This document shows positions 34,384 through 43,603 of a DNA stretch of 64,000 bases, piece after piece (positions within the stretch are counted from its first letter, which is position 1; each line of letters opens with the position of its first letter). Made by a program: the position numbers and the translations under genes. The notes beneath the pieces were generated by a model. That model had not been told where the DNA came from and ran no database searches. It was given only the letters and a program-made list of their open reading frames with translations. The stretch spans positions 1 through 64,000 of the forward strand of contig WGOC01000002.1 of the NCBI GenBank assembly GCA_016124235.1, written 5' to 3'. The DNA is from a bacterium. Its GTDB lineage: Bacteria > Verrucomicrobiota > Verrucomicrobiia > Limisphaerales > RI-55.

Positions 34384-37300
34384 ATGTCCGCGCGTTGGTT
34401 GATCATGTTCATTTCCTGCTTGCTGGCGGCCCGGGTTTCCCGGCTGTCAGCCGCGGAGTCCATTTCGTTCAACCACCAGATCCGCCCCATCCTTTCCGAT
34501 CGATGCTTCAATTGCCACGGGCCTGACCAGAAGGCGCGCAAAGCAAAGATGCGACTCGATACTCTCGAAGGTTCACGCAAGAAACTCGACGGTGGCTGGC
34601 AGGTGATCAAACCGGGCGATGTCAATCACAGCGAATTGGTCCGGAGAATCTTCACGACCGATCCCGACGACATGATGCCGCCGCCTGACTCGAACCTTAA
34701 GCTCTCGGAGGCGGAGAGAGAATTGCTCAAAACCTGGATCGCGCAAGGTGCCGAGTACCAGGGGCACTGGGCGTTCATTCCGGTGCCGGAAAAAGTTGCG
34801 GTGCCCGCATCGGACTTCAGCAACCCAATTGACGCCTTTGTCGCCCGACGACTGGCACGTGAGAATCTCAAGCTCGCGCCGGAGGCGTCGCGCGAAACGT
34901 TGATTCGCCGATTGAGTCTCGACCTGATTGGGTTGCCGCCCACGCCGGACGAAACGAAAGCGTTCGTCAATGATCTGCGTCCCGACGCCTACGAACAACT
35001 CGTCGATCGCCTGCTGGCTTCGCCGCACTACGGCGAGCAACGCGCGGTAGACTGGCTCGATCTCGCCCGCTACGCCGACACCTACGGTTACCAGGCGGAT
35101 GTGGAACGCGACATGTCGCCCTGGCGCGATTGGGTTATTCGCGCGTTCAACGAGAATCTGCCGTACGATCAATTCCTCATCTGGCAGATCGCCGGCGATC
35201 TGCTGCCCCACGCCACTCGTGATCAAATTCTGGCGACTGCTTTCAATCGCCTGCATCGGCAGACCAACGAAGGCGGCAGCATCGAGGAGGAATTTCGCGT
35301 CGCGTATGTGAACGACCGTGTTCAGACCTTCGGCACGGCGATGCTCGGATTGACGCTGCAATGCTCGAGTTGTCACGATCACAAATTCGATCCGATCAAG
35401 CAGAGCGAATATTATTCGCTTTCCGCCTTCTTCAACAACATCGACGAATCGGGCCTCTATTCCCATTTCACCCACGCGACGCCGAATCCAACGATGCTGC
35501 TTTACCGGAGCGACAAAGAAAAGCAGCGACATGCGGATCTCAAACTGCAAATCGCAGAAATCGAAAAGAAACTTAAGAGCACTGCCGCAAATTCTGATCG
35601 CGAGTCGCAATCCAATATCGAGGAACTGATGACAGGCAAGATGCCTGTCCCACCTTTGGCAGCCTTCGCCTTCGACGAACTGAAAGATGGAAAGTCGCCG
35701 AATCAGTATTCCACCAACGCGGCTGAATTCGTTGATAGCCCCAAGTTGGTTCCTGGTCACGACGGACAGGCGGTTCAATTCACCGGCGACAATGAGGTGG
35801 TCTGCAAAAAAATCGCGCACTTCAATCGAACCGACGAGTTCACCATTTCGCTTTGGCTGAAACGAACCGAGGACCAAGACCGTGCCGTCGTTTTGCATCA
35901 CTCCCGCGCGTGGACTGATTCGGGAAGCCGTGGCTACGAACTCGTTTTGGAAAACGGCAAACCGTTCTTTGGAATCATCCACTTCTGGCCGGGCAACGCG
36001 ATCGCCATTCGCGGGGCAGATCCGCTGCCGCTGAATAAATGGGTTCACGTTGCCCTTACTTACGACGGTTCGAGTCATGCGGCAGGCATGGCAATTTACA
36101 TCAACGGTCAGCCAGCAAAGACCGAGGTTGTGCGCGATCATTTGTTCAAGGACATCCTGCACCGCAGCGAATGGGGCGACTTCGAGGTCGGCAACATCAA
36201 CCTCACGTTGGGTGGCCGGTTTCGCGATTCGGGTTTCCGCAACGGTTTGATCGACGATCTAAAAATCTTCGATCGCGACCTGTCGCAACTCTCGGCCGAG
36301 GAGGATTCCACGACCGGTCCGATGCTCGCGGAATTGCACAAGCTTCGGCAGGAGGAAAACAATCTCGTCAACGACATCCCGGAAATCATGGTGATGAAGG
36401 AAATGCCGGTCCGGCGAAAGACGTATCTTCTCAAGCGTGGCGCGTACGACGCCCACGGCGAAGAAGTGCAACCGGACACGCCGGCGGCGATCTTCCCGTT
36501 TGATCCTAAACTCCCGCGCAATCGACTCGGTCTGGCAAAGTGGCTGACCGATCGGAAAAATCCATTGACCGCACGAGTCGCCGTTAACCGCGTGTGGAAG
36601 CAGGATTTTGGTCGCGGCATTGTCGCAACGCCGGAGGATTTCGGATCACAGGGGGCCCAACCGACACATCCCGCCCTGCTCGATTGGCTCGCCGGCTGGT
36701 TCATGGACAACGGTTGGGACGTGAAGAAGCTGCACAAGTTGATCGTGACTTCCAGAACCTATCGGCAGACCTCGGAGGTCGCGCCGGACATTGTCGCCCG
36801 CGATCCGAACAACGACTGGCTTGCGCGCGGACCGCGTCATCGATTGACCGCAGAACAAATCCGCGATGAGGCTCTCGCTGCCAGCGATCTTCTCGTTCCG
36901 AAGATCGGCGGCCCGAGTGTAAAGCCCTACCAACCGGCCGGCCTTTGGGAAGAATCCGGCACAGGAAAAAGCTATGAGCAGGACAAGGGCACCGGTCTAT
37001 ATCGGCGCAGCCTGTACACGTTTTGGCGCCGGACCGCACCACCGCCGACGATGCTGACATTTGACGCGACCTCCCGCGAAGTCTGCACCGCTCGCCGCGA
37101 AACGACGACCACGCCATTGCAATCGCTGGTGTTGATGAACGACCCACAGTTCCTCGAGGCGAGCCGCGTGCTGGCGACTTCGACGTTGGCCCAACAATCC
37201 GAGAGCGATACCGCGATTCAAACCGGATTTGAAAAATTGATCGGCCGTCAACCGAGTGCGCGCGAATTAAAAACCCTTCAATCGTTGTTTGCCGCCGAAC

Positions 37301-37455
37301 GCACCGACTTTACAGGCCAAGCTGACGCCGCAAAAAAGGTATTATCCATTGGCGAAACCACGGAACCCGATTGCGCGCAACCGGCTGAGGCCGCGGCCCT
37401 GACGCTGGTTTTCAACACGATTATGAACTTCGACGATTTTGTGATGGAACGATGA
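34384..37455 (+). CDS. PSCyt1/DUF1549/LamG/DUF1553 planctomycete-type cytochrome protein
   Basis: 1023 residues, exported (LIMFISCLLAARVSRLSA). Residues ~30-125 form a PSCyt1 c-type cytochrome domain with heme motif CFNCHG (Cys41, Cys44, His45). PSCyt2/DUF1549 follows (IDAFVARRLARENLKLAPEA, DLIGLPPTPDE, DWLDLARYADTYGYQ, CSSCHDHKFDPI, a second CxxCH). A LamG/concanavalin-like domain sits at ~425-620 (FAFDELKDGKSPNQ, WVHVALTYDGSSHAAG), and DUF1553 at ~690-960 (NRLGLAKWLTDRKNPLTARVAVNRVWKQDFGRGIV). A short palindrome has been inserted in frame near residue 416, encoding MTGKMPVPP. Function unknown; these proteins pair with DUF1501 partners, as here. Confidence 0.92.
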   Translation: MSARWLIMFISCLLAARVSRLSAAESISFNHQIRPILSDRCFNCHGPDQKARKAKMRLDTLEGSRKKLDGGWQVIKPGDVNHSELVRRIFTTDPDDMMPPPDSNLKLSEAERELLKTWIAQGAEYQGHWAFIPVPEKVAVPASDFSNPIDAFVARRLARENLKLAPEASRETLIRRLSLDLIGLPPTPDETKAFVNDLRPDAYEQLVDRLLASPHYGEQRAVDWLDLARYADTYGYQADVERDMSPWRDWVIRAFNENLPYDQFLIWQIAGDLLPHATRDQILATAFNRLHRQTNEGGSIEEEFRVAYVNDRVQTFGTAMLGLTLQCSSCHDHKFDPIKQSEYYSLSAFFNNIDESGLYSHFTHATPNPTMLLYRSDKEKQRHADLKLQIAEIEKKLKSTAANSDRESQSNIEELMTGKMPVPPLAAFAFDELKDGKSPNQYSTNAAEFVDSPKLVPGHDGQAVQFTGDNEVVCKKIAHFNRTDEFTISLWLKRTEDQDRAVVLHHSRAWTDSGSRGYELVLENGKPFFGIIHFWPGNAIAIRGADPLPLNKWVHVALTYDGSSHAAGMAIYINGQPAKTEVVRDHLFKDILHRSEWGDFEVGNINLTLGGRFRDSGFRNGLIDDLKIFDRDLSQLSAEEDSTTGPMLAELHKLRQEENNLVNDIPEIMVMKEMPVRRKTYLLKRGAYDAHGEEVQPDTPAAIFPFDPKLPRNRLGLAKWLTDRKNPLTARVAVNRVWKQDFGRGIVATPEDFGSQGAQPTHPALLDWLAGWFMDNGWDVKKLHKLIVTSRTYRQTSEVAPDIVARDPNNDWLARGPRHRLTAEQIRDEALAASDLLVPKIGGPSVKPYQPAGLWEESGTGKSYEQDKGTGLYRRSLYTFWRRTAPPPTMLTFDATSREVCTARRETTTTPLQSLVLMNDPQFLEASRVLATSTLAQQSESDTAIQTGFEKLIGRQPSARELKTLQSLFAAERTDFTGQADAAKKVLSIGETTEPDCAQPAEAAALTLVFNTIMNFDDFVMER
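35631..35649. repeat. REP-like palindrome inside a coding region
   Basis: GACAGGCA, loop AGA, TGCCTGTC: perfect 8-bp arms, in frame in the cytochrome gene between DUF1549 and LamG. The surrounding translation reads ELMTGKMPVPPL, a peptide repeatedly seen where this kind of repeat is inserted in Verrucomicrobiota genes (my recollection, not checked). Confidence 0.7.
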
Positions 37456-37476
37456 ACGTTCAGCCCTTGTTCGATT

Positions 37477-38925
37477 ATGCAATGTACCGGTCCTGAGTCT
37501 GCAGCCCATGTCACCCGTCGCCAATTTCTCAACCGTTTTGGGATGGGCTTGGGAGGTGTCGCACTCGCGTCGCTTATGAATCCGGTGCCCTCGCTGCGGG
37601 CGGCCACACTCGATCGCGGTGTGCTCGGCGCCCCACAATTTGCGCCGCGAGCCAAGCGCGTGATCTATCTCTTCATGGCGGGCGGTCCGTCGCAGCTTGA
37701 GACGTTCGATTACAAACCGCTGCTGAACAAACTAAACGGCGAAGACCTCCCGGCCTCAGTACGCATGGGCCAGCGGTTGACCGGCATGTCCGGGAATCAG
37801 GCGGTGTTGCCGTTGGCGGGCTCCATCTTCAAATTCGCGCAACACGGGCAAAGCGGCGCGTGGGTCAGCGAATTGTTGCCGCACACTGCCAAGATGGTCG
37901 ACGACATGTGCATCGTCCGATCGCTCTACACCGAGGCGATCAACCACGATCCGGCGATTACGTTTCTCCAGACCGGCTCCCAAATTTCCGGCCGACCAAG
38001 TATTGGTGCGTGGGTGCATTACGGATTGGGCAGCGATAACGAAAATCTACCGGCGTTCGTCGTGTTGATCACCAAGGGTAAGGGCGGGCAGCCGCTGTAT
38101 TCCCGGCTCTGGGGTAGCGGCTGGTTGCCGAGTCGCTATCAAGGTGTTCAGTTTCGCGCAGGCAAGGAGCCGGTGCTTTATCTGAACAATCCCGATGGTA
38201 TTTCGATGGCCAGCCGCCGACGCATGCTCGATGCGTTGCACGATTTGCATCAGGAAAACGCCGACCGCATGGGGGAGGCGGAAGTCGACGCCAAGATCGC
38301 CCAGTACGAGATGGCTTACAAAATGCAAAGCAGTGTCCCCGACGCCACAGATTTGTCAGACGAGTCGGAAAGAACGTTCGCCGCTTATGGCGAAGATGCC
38401 CGCAAGCCGGGAACATTCGCCGCGAATTGCCTGCTCGCACGACGGCTCGCGGAACGCGGTGTGAAGTTCATCCAACTTTATCACCAGGGTTGGGATCAAC
38501 ACGGTGGTCTGCCGGCCGGCATTTCAACGCAATGCAAGGAGACCGATCAGCCGTGCGCCGCGCTGCTGAATGATTTGAAGCAACGCGGATTGCTGGACGA
38601 CACGCTCGTGATCTGGGGCGGTGAGTTTGGTCGTACGAATTATTCCCAGGGTAAACTGACCGCGACGGATTACGGACGCGACCATCATCCCCGATGTTTC
38701 AGCATGTGGATGGCCGGCGGTGGCGTGAAAGCCGGCACCGTGTACGGAGAAACGGACGAATACGGTTACAACGTCGTGAACAACGGAGTTCACGTGCATG
38801 ATTTTCATGCGACGCTGCTCCAACTCCTGGGCGTCCATCATGAACAACTCACGTTCAAGCATCAAGGCCGGCGCTTCCGGCTGACCGATGTATTCGGAAA
38901 CGTGGTCCAGGACATTCTCGCCTGA
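37477..38925 (+). CDS. Tat-exported DUF1501 protein
   Basis: 482 residues with a twin-arginine signal (VTRRQFLNRFGMGLGGVALASL). DUF1501 is a sulfatase/alkaline phosphatase-like fold of unknown activity. The family pattern is present: VIYLFMAGGPSQLETFDYKP, MSGNQAVLPLAGS, VDDMCIVRSLYTEAINHDPA, GGEFGRTNYSQGK, YGRDHHPRCFSMWMAGGGVKAGTVYGETDEYGY and VHVHDFHATLLQLLGV. It lies 21 bp downstream of the PSCyt1/DUF1549/DUF1553 gene, the standard pair in Planctomycetes and Verrucomicrobiota. The two probably act together outside the inner membrane. Confidence 0.93.
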   Translation: MQCTGPESAAHVTRRQFLNRFGMGLGGVALASLMNPVPSLRAATLDRGVLGAPQFAPRAKRVIYLFMAGGPSQLETFDYKPLLNKLNGEDLPASVRMGQRLTGMSGNQAVLPLAGSIFKFAQHGQSGAWVSELLPHTAKMVDDMCIVRSLYTEAINHDPAITFLQTGSQISGRPSIGAWVHYGLGSDNENLPAFVVLITKGKGGQPLYSRLWGSGWLPSRYQGVQFRAGKEPVLYLNNPDGISMASRRRMLDALHDLHQENADRMGEAEVDAKIAQYEMAYKMQSSVPDATDLSDESERTFAAYGEDARKPGTFAANCLLARRLAERGVKFIQLYHQGWDQHGGLPAGISTQCKETDQPCAALLNDLKQRGLLDDTLVIWGGEFGRTNYSQGKLTATDYGRDHHPRCFSMWMAGGGVKAGTVYGETDEYGYNVVNNGVHVHDFHATLLQLLGVHHEQLTFKHQGRRFRLTDVFGNVVQDILA

Positions 38926-39009
38926 ACCAAAAAAACGAGTCGGGTCACAAGTGTTCGATGCCGGGTTGCTTTCCAAATTCCAAAGAAATTTGCGGATTTT
39001 CCGGCATTT

Positions 39010-39090
39010 ATACGCATGCGTATTATTAGAGTGCAGTTTTAGCACTCAAATTGGGTGACGGATGTAACCCTTCGGAAAAACGTTACGTCC
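39010..39090 (+). promoter_or_regulatory. Leader with three inverted repeats upstream of an efflux operon
   Basis: Within 110 bp before the TolC-like start lie: a perfect 14-bp palindrome ATACGCATGCGTAT (39010-39023); GAGTGC (39029-39034) with GCACTC (39042-39047) around a 7-nt loop; and GGATGTAAC (39060-39068) with GTTACGTCC (39082-39090), one mismatch in nine. The first looks like a protein-binding dyad; the third could be an RNA hairpin. No regulator gene adjoins. Confidence 0.5.
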
Positions 39091-39118
39091 TCAATGGCCG
39101 GAAGTTCCAAGATTTGAA

Positions 39119-40846
39119 ATGTTTGAAAAGGTTCCAACCAAAACACGCGGCGGCCTGATCTTCAGCACAGCCGTCGGCGCGTTGATTCTCCTCGCCGGCT
39201 GCACACCGAAGCAATATGCGAAACGCGCCGATAATCAGGTCTACGGGATTGTGCAATCCGTCGAGCGCGAAGTGTTCGGCAAGACAAACCAATTTACGAT
39301 CGATACCAAGTGGTCACAGCGCGATCCCGATTCGATCCTCGCCCCGGAGATTGTTGATGAACGCTCCGAGACCAACCGAATGAAGCTGACGCTGGATCAA
39401 GCGCTTGAGCTTGCCGCCCGGCAGAGCCGCCAATATCAGAGCCAGAAGGAACAACTCTACCTCACCGCGCTCAGCCTGACCGGAGAGCAGTACGCCTTCG
39501 GACCTCAGTTCTTTGCGAATTCATCAGCCGACTATTTGCGTAGTCCGAATGGCGAGGAAAGTGGTTCACTCAATTCGCAAATCGGCGTGAATCAATTGCT
39601 CAAAACCGGCGGACGCTTGAGCCTCAGTCTGGCGAACGACATCCTTCGTTATTACACCGGTGACCCGCGAAGAGAAACGATCAACACATTGTCGGTCAGC
39701 CTTACTCAGCCGTTGTTGCGCGGTTTTGGACGTAACAGCCCCGCGGTCGAGCAGCTGACACAGGCCGAGCGCAATGTCGTGTACGCGATCCGCAGCTACA
39801 GTTATTTTCAAAAGGAATACGCCATTCAAATTGTCAGCGATTATTTTGATTTGCTCGGCCAGAAAAACATCATTCGCAATACCTACTCCAACTACATCAG
39901 TCAGGTTCAATCAACCAAACGCCTCGAAGCCCGGGTCCTTGACGAAGCGCCAATTGATGTGGATCGGGCAAGGTCGTCCGAACTTTCAGCCAAGAACAAC
40001 TACATCAACACGATCGCCAGCTATTTCAATTCGCTCGACTCATTTAAGATCGAGCTCGGCATTCCGTTGAATGTGCGCGTGTTCATTGACGACGGCGAAC
40101 TGGAAAAACTGCAGGGCATTGGGTTGATCCCGGTGAGTCTCGATCGGCAGGCCGCGTTTCGACTGGCTGTCAAAAGCAATTACAACATCCTCAACTCAAT
40201 CGATAAATTTGAGGACACCAAACGCAAGGTTCGCGTTGCGGCGGACCAACTGAAGGCCGATCTCGGCCTGTTCGCCAATGCGTCGCTGGCGTCAGATCCG
40301 CCCACGGACTACACGCAATTCGACATCGACAAGGTGCGCTACAATTTCGGTCTGCAGCTTGATCTGCCGATTGACCGCTTGCGCGAACGAAACAGTTACC
40401 GGGCGGCGCTCGTTAGTTTCGAATCGAACATCCGCAGTCTCGCCCTTGATCTGGACAATTTGAAGGACCAGATCGATCGCGGCGTCCGAACCTTGGAACA
40501 ACGTCGTCAGAATTACCTGATTCAGAAGAACGCGCTCGACCTGGCGAACCGGCGCGTGCAAGCCAGTCAACTCCTGCTCGAAGCCGGCCGGGGCACCGTG
40601 CTTGACCTGGTCGACGCACAGAATGAACAAATCAGTACCCAAAACAGCGTGACGACCGCACTGGTGAATTACCAATCAACACGCCTGCAGCTCCTGCTGA
40701 CGATTGGTATCGTTGAAACCGATTCGCCGGAGTTCTGGTTCAAGAGCCAGCTCGAAAGCGCGCCGGAAATTGTCACCGCCCAGTCCACCACACCCGATCT
40801 CCCGCGCGACCGTCCCGTTGACCCTGACACCCTGTTTAGCAACTGA
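39119..40846 (+). CDS. TolC-family outer-membrane efflux lipoprotein
   Basis: 575 residues. A lipoprotein signal ends LLAGC (Cys28), so the protein is likely lipid-anchored. Two repeated outer-membrane efflux (OEP) halves follow: LTLDQALELAARQSRQYQSQKEQL and VTKTGG-like strands (LLKTGGRLSLSLANDI, VSLTQPLLRGFGRN), long alpha-helical stretches (YFQKEYAIQIVSDYFDLLGQ, RGVRTLEQRRQNYLIQKNALDLANRR) and VQASQLLLEAGRGTVLDLVDAQNEQ, the standard C-terminal motif of TolC proteins. It is the first gene of a four-gene efflux operon (TolC, adaptor, ATPase, permease), with 8 bp to the adaptor. Confidence 0.92.
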   Translation: MFEKVPTKTRGGLIFSTAVGALILLAGCTPKQYAKRADNQVYGIVQSVEREVFGKTNQFTIDTKWSQRDPDSILAPEIVDERSETNRMKLTLDQALELAARQSRQYQSQKEQLYLTALSLTGEQYAFGPQFFANSSADYLRSPNGEESGSLNSQIGVNQLLKTGGRLSLSLANDILRYYTGDPRRETINTLSVSLTQPLLRGFGRNSPAVEQLTQAERNVVYAIRSYSYFQKEYAIQIVSDYFDLLGQKNIIRNTYSNYISQVQSTKRLEARVLDEAPIDVDRARSSELSAKNNYINTIASYFNSLDSFKIELGIPLNVRVFIDDGELEKLQGIGLIPVSLDRQAAFRLAVKSNYNILNSIDKFEDTKRKVRVAADQLKADLGLFANASLASDPPTDYTQFDIDKVRYNFGLQLDLPIDRLRERNSYRAALVSFESNIRSLALDLDNLKDQIDRGVRTLEQRRQNYLIQKNALDLANRRVQASQLLLEAGRGTVLDLVDAQNEQISTQNSVTTALVNYQSTRLQLLLTIGIVETDSPEFWFKSQLESAPEIVTAQSTTPDLPRDRPVDPDTLFSN

Positions 40847-40854
40847 GATTTACG

Positions 40855-42750
40855 ATGATTAGAAAGTCCCTCTTCGGAAAAACTCTGCACGCCGCGAAAT
40901 CCCATCCGTTCATCACGGCAGGTATTGCCGTTGTGATCATCGGCGCCCTTGCCTATCTCGGAACCAACTCCACGAGCGCCACTGCCGAAACGGCGTACTA
41001 CGATGTCAAACGAGGCAATCTGCTCGTTTCCGTAGTGGAAGGCGGCAGCCTCGAAGCCGTCACGGAAACCACCGTTCGCAATATGGTGGAAGGCACGGCG
41101 CGGATCATTCGCATCGTTCCGGAAGGTACCTATGTGAAGAAAGGCGACCTGCTGGTTGAACTCGATTCCAGCAGCGCGCAGGACCAAGTGAACCAGCAAA
41201 TGATCACGGTTCGCCGCGCCGAACTCGAGTTGACCAACGCGCTCAAGCAACTCGACATCGCCGCCAGCCAGACCAACAGCGATTTTACCGCCGCCAAAAT
41301 CCAACTGGAACTTGCCAAACTCGATCTGGATAAATTCGAAAAAGGCGAACGAGCGCAGCTTCAGCGGGACTTGGAAATGGAAGTCGATAACACACGGGAA
41401 CAGCTCACAATCGACGAAGAGCGATACCATTATTCGACGAACTTGCTGGCCGCCGGCTTTGAAACAAAATCCAAAACCGACGCCGACCGCCTGACGTGGT
41501 TGCGGTCCAAAAAGAGCCTTGAACAGGCGACCAACAATCTGTGGATGTTTCTTCAGTTCGATCTGAAAAAGAACCGGACCCAATATCAGACCAAGGTCGA
41601 GGAGGCGCAGGAAGAGTTGAAGCGCGTGGTCAAGCAATCGGAGGCCAAAATGGTGCAGAACCAGGCCGACGTGGAAACCAAACGGCGCACCCTTGGTTTG
41701 AACGAAAGCAAACTCGCTCGTGATGAAAAGAATCTGGAAGGGACCAAAATCACGGCGCCGACAGCCGGCCTGGTAGTTTACGCTTCGCCTCGCGGCCGAT
41801 TCAGTTCGGAGTCCATGATCGAAGAAGGTGCCACCGTTCGATACCGCCAGGAGATCATCAACTTGCCGGACACGTCCTCGATGAAACTGACCGTGAAAGT
41901 TCACGAAGCGCATGTGGGCAAAGTAAAACCTGGACAAACGACCTACGTTGTTCTGGACCCGATGCCGGACAAACGGTTCATCGGGAAAGTCTCCAAGGTC
42001 GCCCTGCTGCCCAGTTCCCAGGATCGGTGGAGCAACCCTGACCTCAAGGTCTACGACACCGAAATTTTGATTACCGAGAAATTACCGGACAGCATCAAAC
42101 CGGGCGTCTCGGCGAACGCCGAGATTGTGATCACCAATTTGCAAAATGTTTTGACCGTGCCGATCCAGGCGGTCACCACGTTGGGCGGCAAACCTGTGGT
42201 CTACCTTGCGGGGTCCGATCCAAAACCCGTGCCGGTAACCGTAGGCCTGTTCAATTCACGGTTCATCGAAATCGCCGATGGTCTGGAAGAAGGCGATAGT
42301 GTGTTGCTTTCGCCGCCATTTGATCCGAAAGGCGCGGACATCGACGGTTCGATTCTCAAGGAAGGTGAAGGCCCTTCGACGAACGACGTAACCATCACCC
42401 AATCGCCGACAAGCCAGACTCCAAAAGGAATCGAGCTGGCGTCCACCGATCCCCAAAAAGAATCGGCCGCGGCGCCGGGCAATCGGCCGCAAACAAATGG
42501 CCAGATGGGCCGGACCGGTGGTGGAAATGGCCCCGGCGGCGGTCCGCCCGGCAGTTCCAATCGAGAGGAATTTGCCAAGCGCCGCGAGCAAATGATGAAG
42601 CAGTTTGATAAGAATGGTGATGGCAACCTGGATGATTCCGAGCGGGCCGCGATGCGTGAGTCATTTGCGCAAAACCGCAATCGTCCCAGCCAGGGCGAGC
42701 CGCGCGGTGGCCAGGCTCCACAGGCATCCTCGGCCGAAGCAGCGCAGTGA
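40855..42750 (+). CDS. MacA/HlyD-type periplasmic adaptor with C-terminal EF-hand
   Basis: 631 residues, long for the family. An N-terminal signal anchor (FITAGIAVVIIGALAYLG) precedes a biotin-lipoyl-like strand pair (LLVSVVEGGSLEAVTETTVRNMVEG, GTYVKKGDLLVELDSSSAQDQ), a long coiled coil at ~80-320, and a beta-barrel with LPDTSSMKLTVKVHEAHVGKVKPGQTTYVVLDPMPDK and ANAEIVITNLQNVLTVPIQAVT. After residue ~500 there is a Thr/Pro/Gly-rich extension ending with a canonical EF-hand loop, DKNGDGNLDDSE (585-596). It should bridge the TolC-like pore to the MacB-like pump; the EF-hand suggests calcium binding, unusual for an adaptor. Confidence 0.9.
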   Translation: MIRKSLFGKTLHAAKSHPFITAGIAVVIIGALAYLGTNSTSATAETAYYDVKRGNLLVSVVEGGSLEAVTETTVRNMVEGTARIIRIVPEGTYVKKGDLLVELDSSSAQDQVNQQMITVRRAELELTNALKQLDIAASQTNSDFTAAKIQLELAKLDLDKFEKGERAQLQRDLEMEVDNTREQLTIDEERYHYSTNLLAAGFETKSKTDADRLTWLRSKKSLEQATNNLWMFLQFDLKKNRTQYQTKVEEAQEELKRVVKQSEAKMVQNQADVETKRRTLGLNESKLARDEKNLEGTKITAPTAGLVVYASPRGRFSSESMIEEGATVRYRQEIINLPDTSSMKLTVKVHEAHVGKVKPGQTTYVVLDPMPDKRFIGKVSKVALLPSSQDRWSNPDLKVYDTEILITEKLPDSIKPGVSANAEIVITNLQNVLTVPIQAVTTLGGKPVVYLAGSDPKPVPVTVGLFNSRFIEIADGLEEGDSVLLSPPFDPKGADIDGSILKEGEGPSTNDVTITQSPTSQTPKGIELASTDPQKESAAAPGNRPQTNGQMGRTGGGNGPGGGPPGSSNREEFAKRREQMMKQFDKNGDGNLDDSERAAMRESFAQNRNRPSQGEPRGGQAPQASSAEAAQ

Positions 42751-42850
42751 CACCTGCGGACATCATCGCCTCCAATCTTGGAGCAAGCGCGCCCGGCTTT
42801 GTCGGCGTCTTGATCGGTCGAACGCAAACCAGTTATTTGAACGAGAAAAC

Positions 42851-43603
42851 ATGATCGCTGAAGTTCAAGCGGATCAGCACCTCGCCACCAAGTCGATCAT
42901 CGACATTCGTGGCATTGAAAAGACCTACGTGTTGAGCGCCGAAAACGTGGTACGCGCACTTCGCGGTGTCGATTTGAAGATCAATGAAGGCTCGTATGTG
43001 GCGATCATGGGACCGTCGGGGTCCGGGAAATCGACGATGCTCAATATCCTCGGGTGCCTCGATCGGCCGTCGGCCGGCCAGTATTTTCTTGGCGGCCACG
43101 ATGTCGCAAGAATGCCGGACGATGAATTGTCGCAGGTCCGCGGCAAGCGTATTGGTTTCATTTTCCAATCGTACAACCTGATCGCGCAACTGACGGTTTT
43201 AGAGAACATCCAAGTGCCGCTCGTTTATCAGGGTGAAGATCCGCGCGACCACCATGATCATTGCCTGGAACTAGCCTCCATGGTCGGCCTCAGCGAGCGG
43301 TTGGACCATCGCCCCAGCCAGCTGTCCGGCGGGCAACAACAACGCGTGGCAATCGCCCGATCATTGGTTAACGACCCGTTCATGATTCTCGCCGACGAAC
43401 CGACGGGAAATCTGGATTCAAAGACAGGTGCCGAAGTGCTTGGAATGTTGGATCACCTGAATGAACAGGGCAAAACGATTGTGCTGGTAACGCATGACGA
43501 CAAAGTCGCCGCACGTGCCCATCGCGTGATTCACATGAAGGACGGTGCAATCGACCGGGAAGTGCTCAACCAGAGAAAGAATATCGAAGCTGTTCCACAA
43601 TGA
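42851..43603 (+). CDS. MacB/LolD-type ABC transporter ATP-binding protein
   Basis: 250 residues. [13 protein letters not shown] is Walker [17 protein letters not shown] the ABC signature, [14 protein letters not shown]alker B, and LVTHD the switch His; this is the LolD/MacB-type ATPase. Open frame extends upstream to 42605 but that part overlaps the adaptor's repeat-rich end in another frame and carries no homology; I use the ATG at 42851. Its stop codon overlaps the permease start by 4 bp (ATGA), so translation is coupled. It powers the efflux system encoded by the four genes starting at 39119. Confidence 0.95.
   Translation: MIAEVQADQHLATKSIIDIRGIEKTYVLSAENVVRALRGVDLKINEGSYVAIMGPSGSGKSTMLNILGCLDRPSAGQYFLGGHDVARMPDDELSQVRGKRIGFIFQSYNLIAQLTVLENIQVPLVYQGEDPRDHHDHCLELASMVGLSERLDHRPSQLSGGQQQRVAIARSLVNDPFMILADEPTGNLDSKTGAEVLGMLDHLNEQGKTIVLVTHDDKVAARAHRVIHMKDGAIDREVLNQRKNIEAVPQ

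Noticed and set aside
34573..36162. 529-codon minus-strand frame over the PSCyt1/DUF1549 gene
   Set aside because: Antisense shadow of the long cytochrome gene; no recognisable domain.
39039..39047. TTAGCACTC, half of a CIRCE heat-shock operator
   Set aside because: The matching half GAGTGCTAA does not follow at the correct 9-bp spacing; the complementary GAGTGC lies before it with a 7-nt loop, so this is a hairpin and not CIRCE.
42605..42850. Upstream extension of the ABC ATPase frame
   Set aside because: Overlaps the end of the adaptor gene in another frame; ATPase homology begins at the ATG at 42851.
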